From positions 124,001 through 188,000 of the forward strand of contig NZ_JACBYS010000002.1 of assembly GCF_013408245.1 (NCBI RefSeq): a stretch of DNA of 64,000 nucleotides. Reading direction: 5' to 3'. The stretch comes from Duganella sp. 1224 (GTDB taxonomy: Bacteria; Pseudomonadota; Gammaproteobacteria; Burkholderiales; Burkholderiaceae_D). Of the stretch, positions 62,320 through 64,000 are shown piece after piece (position 1 is the stretch's first letter; each line of letters begins with the position of its first letter). The translations under genes were made by a program, and so were the position numbers. The notes beneath the pieces are model-generated. The model ran no database searches, was not told the DNA's origin, and saw only the letters and a program-made list of their open reading frames with translations.

Positions 62320-63066
62320 TCAGTGATCCCGCATCAGCGTGGCGATGCGCTCGTCGATGACGCGCGTGTGGTCGCCGGTGGCAATGTCGTAGAACACCTG
62401 GGCGGCGATTTCCTGCTGGTGCACGGCTTGGGTAACGATGGCCTTCAACTTATTGGCCACCGGATAGAAGAACAGATTGGCCAGGCCGACGCCGTAAATG
62501 GTCGACACGAACGCCACCGCGATGCCGGAGCCCAGCTTGCTGGGATCGCTCAGGTTTTCCATCACGTGGATCAGGCCCAGCACCGCGCCCAGGATGCCGA
62601 TGGTGGGCGAATAGCCGGCTGCCGATTCCCAGATGCGCACCGCCTGGCGCTCGGCCGTTTCGTAGGCGGTGATTTCGGTGTCCAGCAGCTGGCGCAGCTT
62701 TTCCGGCGCGATGCCGTCGACGATCAGGCGCAAGCCCTTGACGTTGAACGGGTCCTTGGACGACAGCATGTAGCGCTCCAGCGACAGCAGGCCGTCACGG
62801 CGCGCGGCCAGGTTCCAGGCGTTGATCTCGCGCGCCAGCGCGGCGCGGCCGTCCTTGGGCGGCGCGAACACCAGCCGCAGCATGCGCAGCCCGCGCCACA
62901 GCGTGCGTGGCCGGGTCTGCAGCAGCACCGCGCCAAAGGTGCCGATCACCACGATGGCGAAGGCCGCCGGTTGCAGCAAGGAAGTGACCTTGCCGCCCTC
63001 CATGCCCTGGCCGACCACGATGCCGACCAGCGCCAGCAGCACGCCGGCTACGCTGGCCCAGTCCAA
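62320..63066 (-). CDS. motC: Flagellar motor stator protein MotC (MotA family)
   Basis: A 248-residue four-helix stator A subunit. Helices lie near 5-22 (VAGVLLALVGIVVGQG), 32-50, 148-168 (GYSPTIGILGAVLGLIHVME) and 180-202 (GIAVAFVSTIYGVGLANLFF); the cytoplasmic loop between helices 2 and 3 bears the charged residues that contact FliG. The two functional prolines are in YSPTIG and FYPVAN. The start lies inside the end of fliA (19-base overlap), so translation is coupled. Confidence 0.96.
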   Translation of the reverse strand: MDWASVAGVLLALVGIVVGQGMEGGKVTSLLQPAAFAIVVIGTFGAVLLQTRPRTLWRGLRMLRLVFAPPKDGRAALAREINAWNLAARRDGLLSLERYMLSSKDPFNVKGLRLIVDGIAPEKLRQLLDTEITAYETAERQAVRIWESAAGYSPTIGILGAVLGLIHVMENLSDPSKLGSGIAVAFVSTIYGVGLANLFFYPVANKLKAIVTQAVHQQEIAAQVFYDIATGDHTRVIDERIATLMRDH

Positions 63067-63779
63067 GACCGCTCCCGGAGTGAGGCGCGCAGCCGCGCCA
63101 CGGCCTGCGTATGCAACTGCGATACGCGCGATTCGGATACGCCCATCACGGCGCCAATTTCTTTCAAGTTGAGCTCCTCTTCGTAGTACAAGCCCATCAG
63201 CATCTTCTCGCGCTCCGGCAGGGCGTCGATGGCGTCGATCACCGCCTGGCGGAAGTCGCCGTCCAGCAAGGACCGCAGCGGGTCGGCCTCTTCGTCGGAC
63301 GCGTAACGGTCGAGGAAGCTGTCGTTGCCGTCGTCGTCGTGGAAATCCTCGTAATACACCAACTGGTGGCCGCCGCTGTCGCCCAGCATTTCCTGGTAGT
63401 CGGCCAGCGACAGCTTGAGCGACTTGGCCACTTCCGATTCGCTCGGCGGTCGGCCCAGGCGCTGCTGCAGCGTCGCCATGGCGGCCTCGACCTTGCGCAT
63501 GTTCTGCCGCAGCGAGCGCGGCAGCCAGTCGCTGTTGCGCAATTCATCCAGCATGGCGCCGCGGATGCGCAGCACCGCGTAGGTTTCAAATTGTGCGCCG
63601 TGGGTTTCTTCGTAACGGCTGATGGCGTCCAACAGGCCGATCATTCCGGCTTGCACCAGATCGTCGACTTCGACGCTGGGCGGCAGTTTCGCCTTCATGT
63701 GGTGGGCCAAGCGCTTGACCAACGGCATGTGCTCCGTCAGTAAGGTATCCTTGTCCGCTTTCCCTTTTACCGTATACAT
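63048..63779 (-). CDS. fliA: Flagellar sigma factor FliA (sigma-28)
   Basis: A 243-residue sigma factor for late flagellar genes. Region 2 (about 15-85) contains VDDLVQAGMIGLLDAISRYE and FETYAVLRIRGAMLDELRN; region 3 has RPPSESEVAKSLKLSLADY; region 4 (about 180-235) has LPEREKMLMGLYYEEELNLK and IGAVMGVSESRVSQLHTQAV. Candidate target promoters in this window precede fliC, fliD, flgKL and flgMN. It follows flhG by 19 bases. Confidence 0.98.
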   Translation of the reverse strand: MYTVKGKADKDTLLTEHMPLVKRLAHHMKAKLPPSVEVDDLVQAGMIGLLDAISRYEETHGAQFETYAVLRIRGAMLDELRNSDWLPRSLRQNMRKVEAAMATLQQRLGRPPSESEVAKSLKLSLADYQEMLGDSGGHQLVYYEDFHDDDGNDSFLDRYASDEEADPLRSLLDGDFRQAVIDAIDALPEREKMLMGLYYEEELNLKEIGAVMGVSESRVSQLHTQAVARLRASLRERSWTGPA

Positions 63780-63798
63780 TCGAATATTTATGATTTAA

Positions 63799-64000
63799 TC
63801 AAGCGCGCAGTTGGTGTTGTCCCCCCAGCGCAAAACGTCCCGCCAGCTGGCGGAACGCGACCGAAGCACCCGCCAGCGGAAACGCATCGACCACCGCGCG
63901 CCCCAGGCGCGCCGCGCGTTGCAGGTACTCGTCCGCCGGCACCGATCCCATCGATACCAGGTTGACGGCAAGGTAACGGCTTGCCGCCTGTGCCATATTA
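63799..64000 (-). CDS. flhG: FlhG/FleN-type MinD-like ATPase (3' part only)
   Basis: Only the last 66 or so codons are present; the gene continues past the right edge. The C-terminal segment YLAVNLVSMGSVPADEYLQR and RAVVDAFPLAGASVAFRQLA is the conserved tail of FlhG, the ATPase that counts flagella and antagonises FlhF. The walker motifs lie outside the window. The position directly before fliA fits the usual flhA-flhF-flhG-fliA order. Confidence 0.85.
   Translation of the reverse strand, partial: NMAQAASRYLAVNLVSMGSVPADEYLQRAARLGRAVVDAFPLAGASVAFRQLAGRFALGGQHQLRA

Noticed and set aside
1..64000. tRNA, rRNA, riboswitch or prophage genes
   Set aside because: No cloverleaf ending in CCA, no rRNA core sequence, no integrase or phage structural genes were recognised. 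A few short hairpins are explained as terminators or repeats.

Overview
The window reads as a high-GC betaproteobacterium of the Oxalobacteraceae (Massilia/Duganella/Telluria type, Burkholderiales). This rests on gene order (rdgB-rph-PP2C-kinase/yicC ... gmk-rpoZ-spoT ... greB), on a flagellar layout typical of that group (fliE divergent from fliF, a flhG-fliA-motC-motD string, flgAMN divergent from flgB-L), and on sigma-28 promoters of the form TNAAGTTT-N11-GCCG. No identity search was possible, so the genus is an inference.

Region 1 (1-17.8 kb) is mostly core housekeeping and signalling. It holds the 5' end of hemW, rdgB, rph, a PP2C phosphatase with a Ser/Thr kinase, yicC, a small accessory block (membrane protein, MocR-type regulator, SnoaL-like protein, ABM monooxygenase, DUF72 protein), gmk-rpoZ-spoT, a lone REP-associated (RAYT) transposase, a periplasmic solute-binding protein with no ATG start, greB, a basic membrane protein, a NarL-type two-component pair and a GGDEF diguanylate cyclase.

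Region 2 (17.8-26.5 kb) is the filament module: fliC, flaG, fliD, fliS, fliT, a FliK-like gene, a free-standing FlhB C-terminal domain gene and a YcgR-type PilZ brake. Region 3 (26.6-39.2 kb) is basal body, C-ring and export: fliE facing away from fliFGHIJK, then fliLMNOPQR. Region 4 (39.2-48.8 kb) is one 3184-residue gene made of about 360 eight-residue repeats, organised into 134-residue super-repeats and ending in a Ca-binding-type module. Region 5 (48.9-59.7 kb, minus strand) is flgBCDEFGHIJKL. Region 6 (59.9-64 kb) is flgA and flgMN facing motD, motC, fliA and the 3' end of flhG.

The genes describe one complete polar-type or single flagellar system. Its regulatory logic is visible: FliA (sigma-28) is encoded here, its anti-sigma FlgM is encoded here, and five matching promoter sites precede fliC (two), fliD, flgKL and flgMN. 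c-di-GMP control is suggested by the diguanylate cyclase beside fliC and by YcgR. The most unusual object is the giant octapeptide-repeat protein directly downstream of fliR. Its 402-bp super-period is exact over most of 6 kb. A second theme is a set of palindromic intergenic repeats, mostly at convergent gene ends, one of them beside the RAYT gene.
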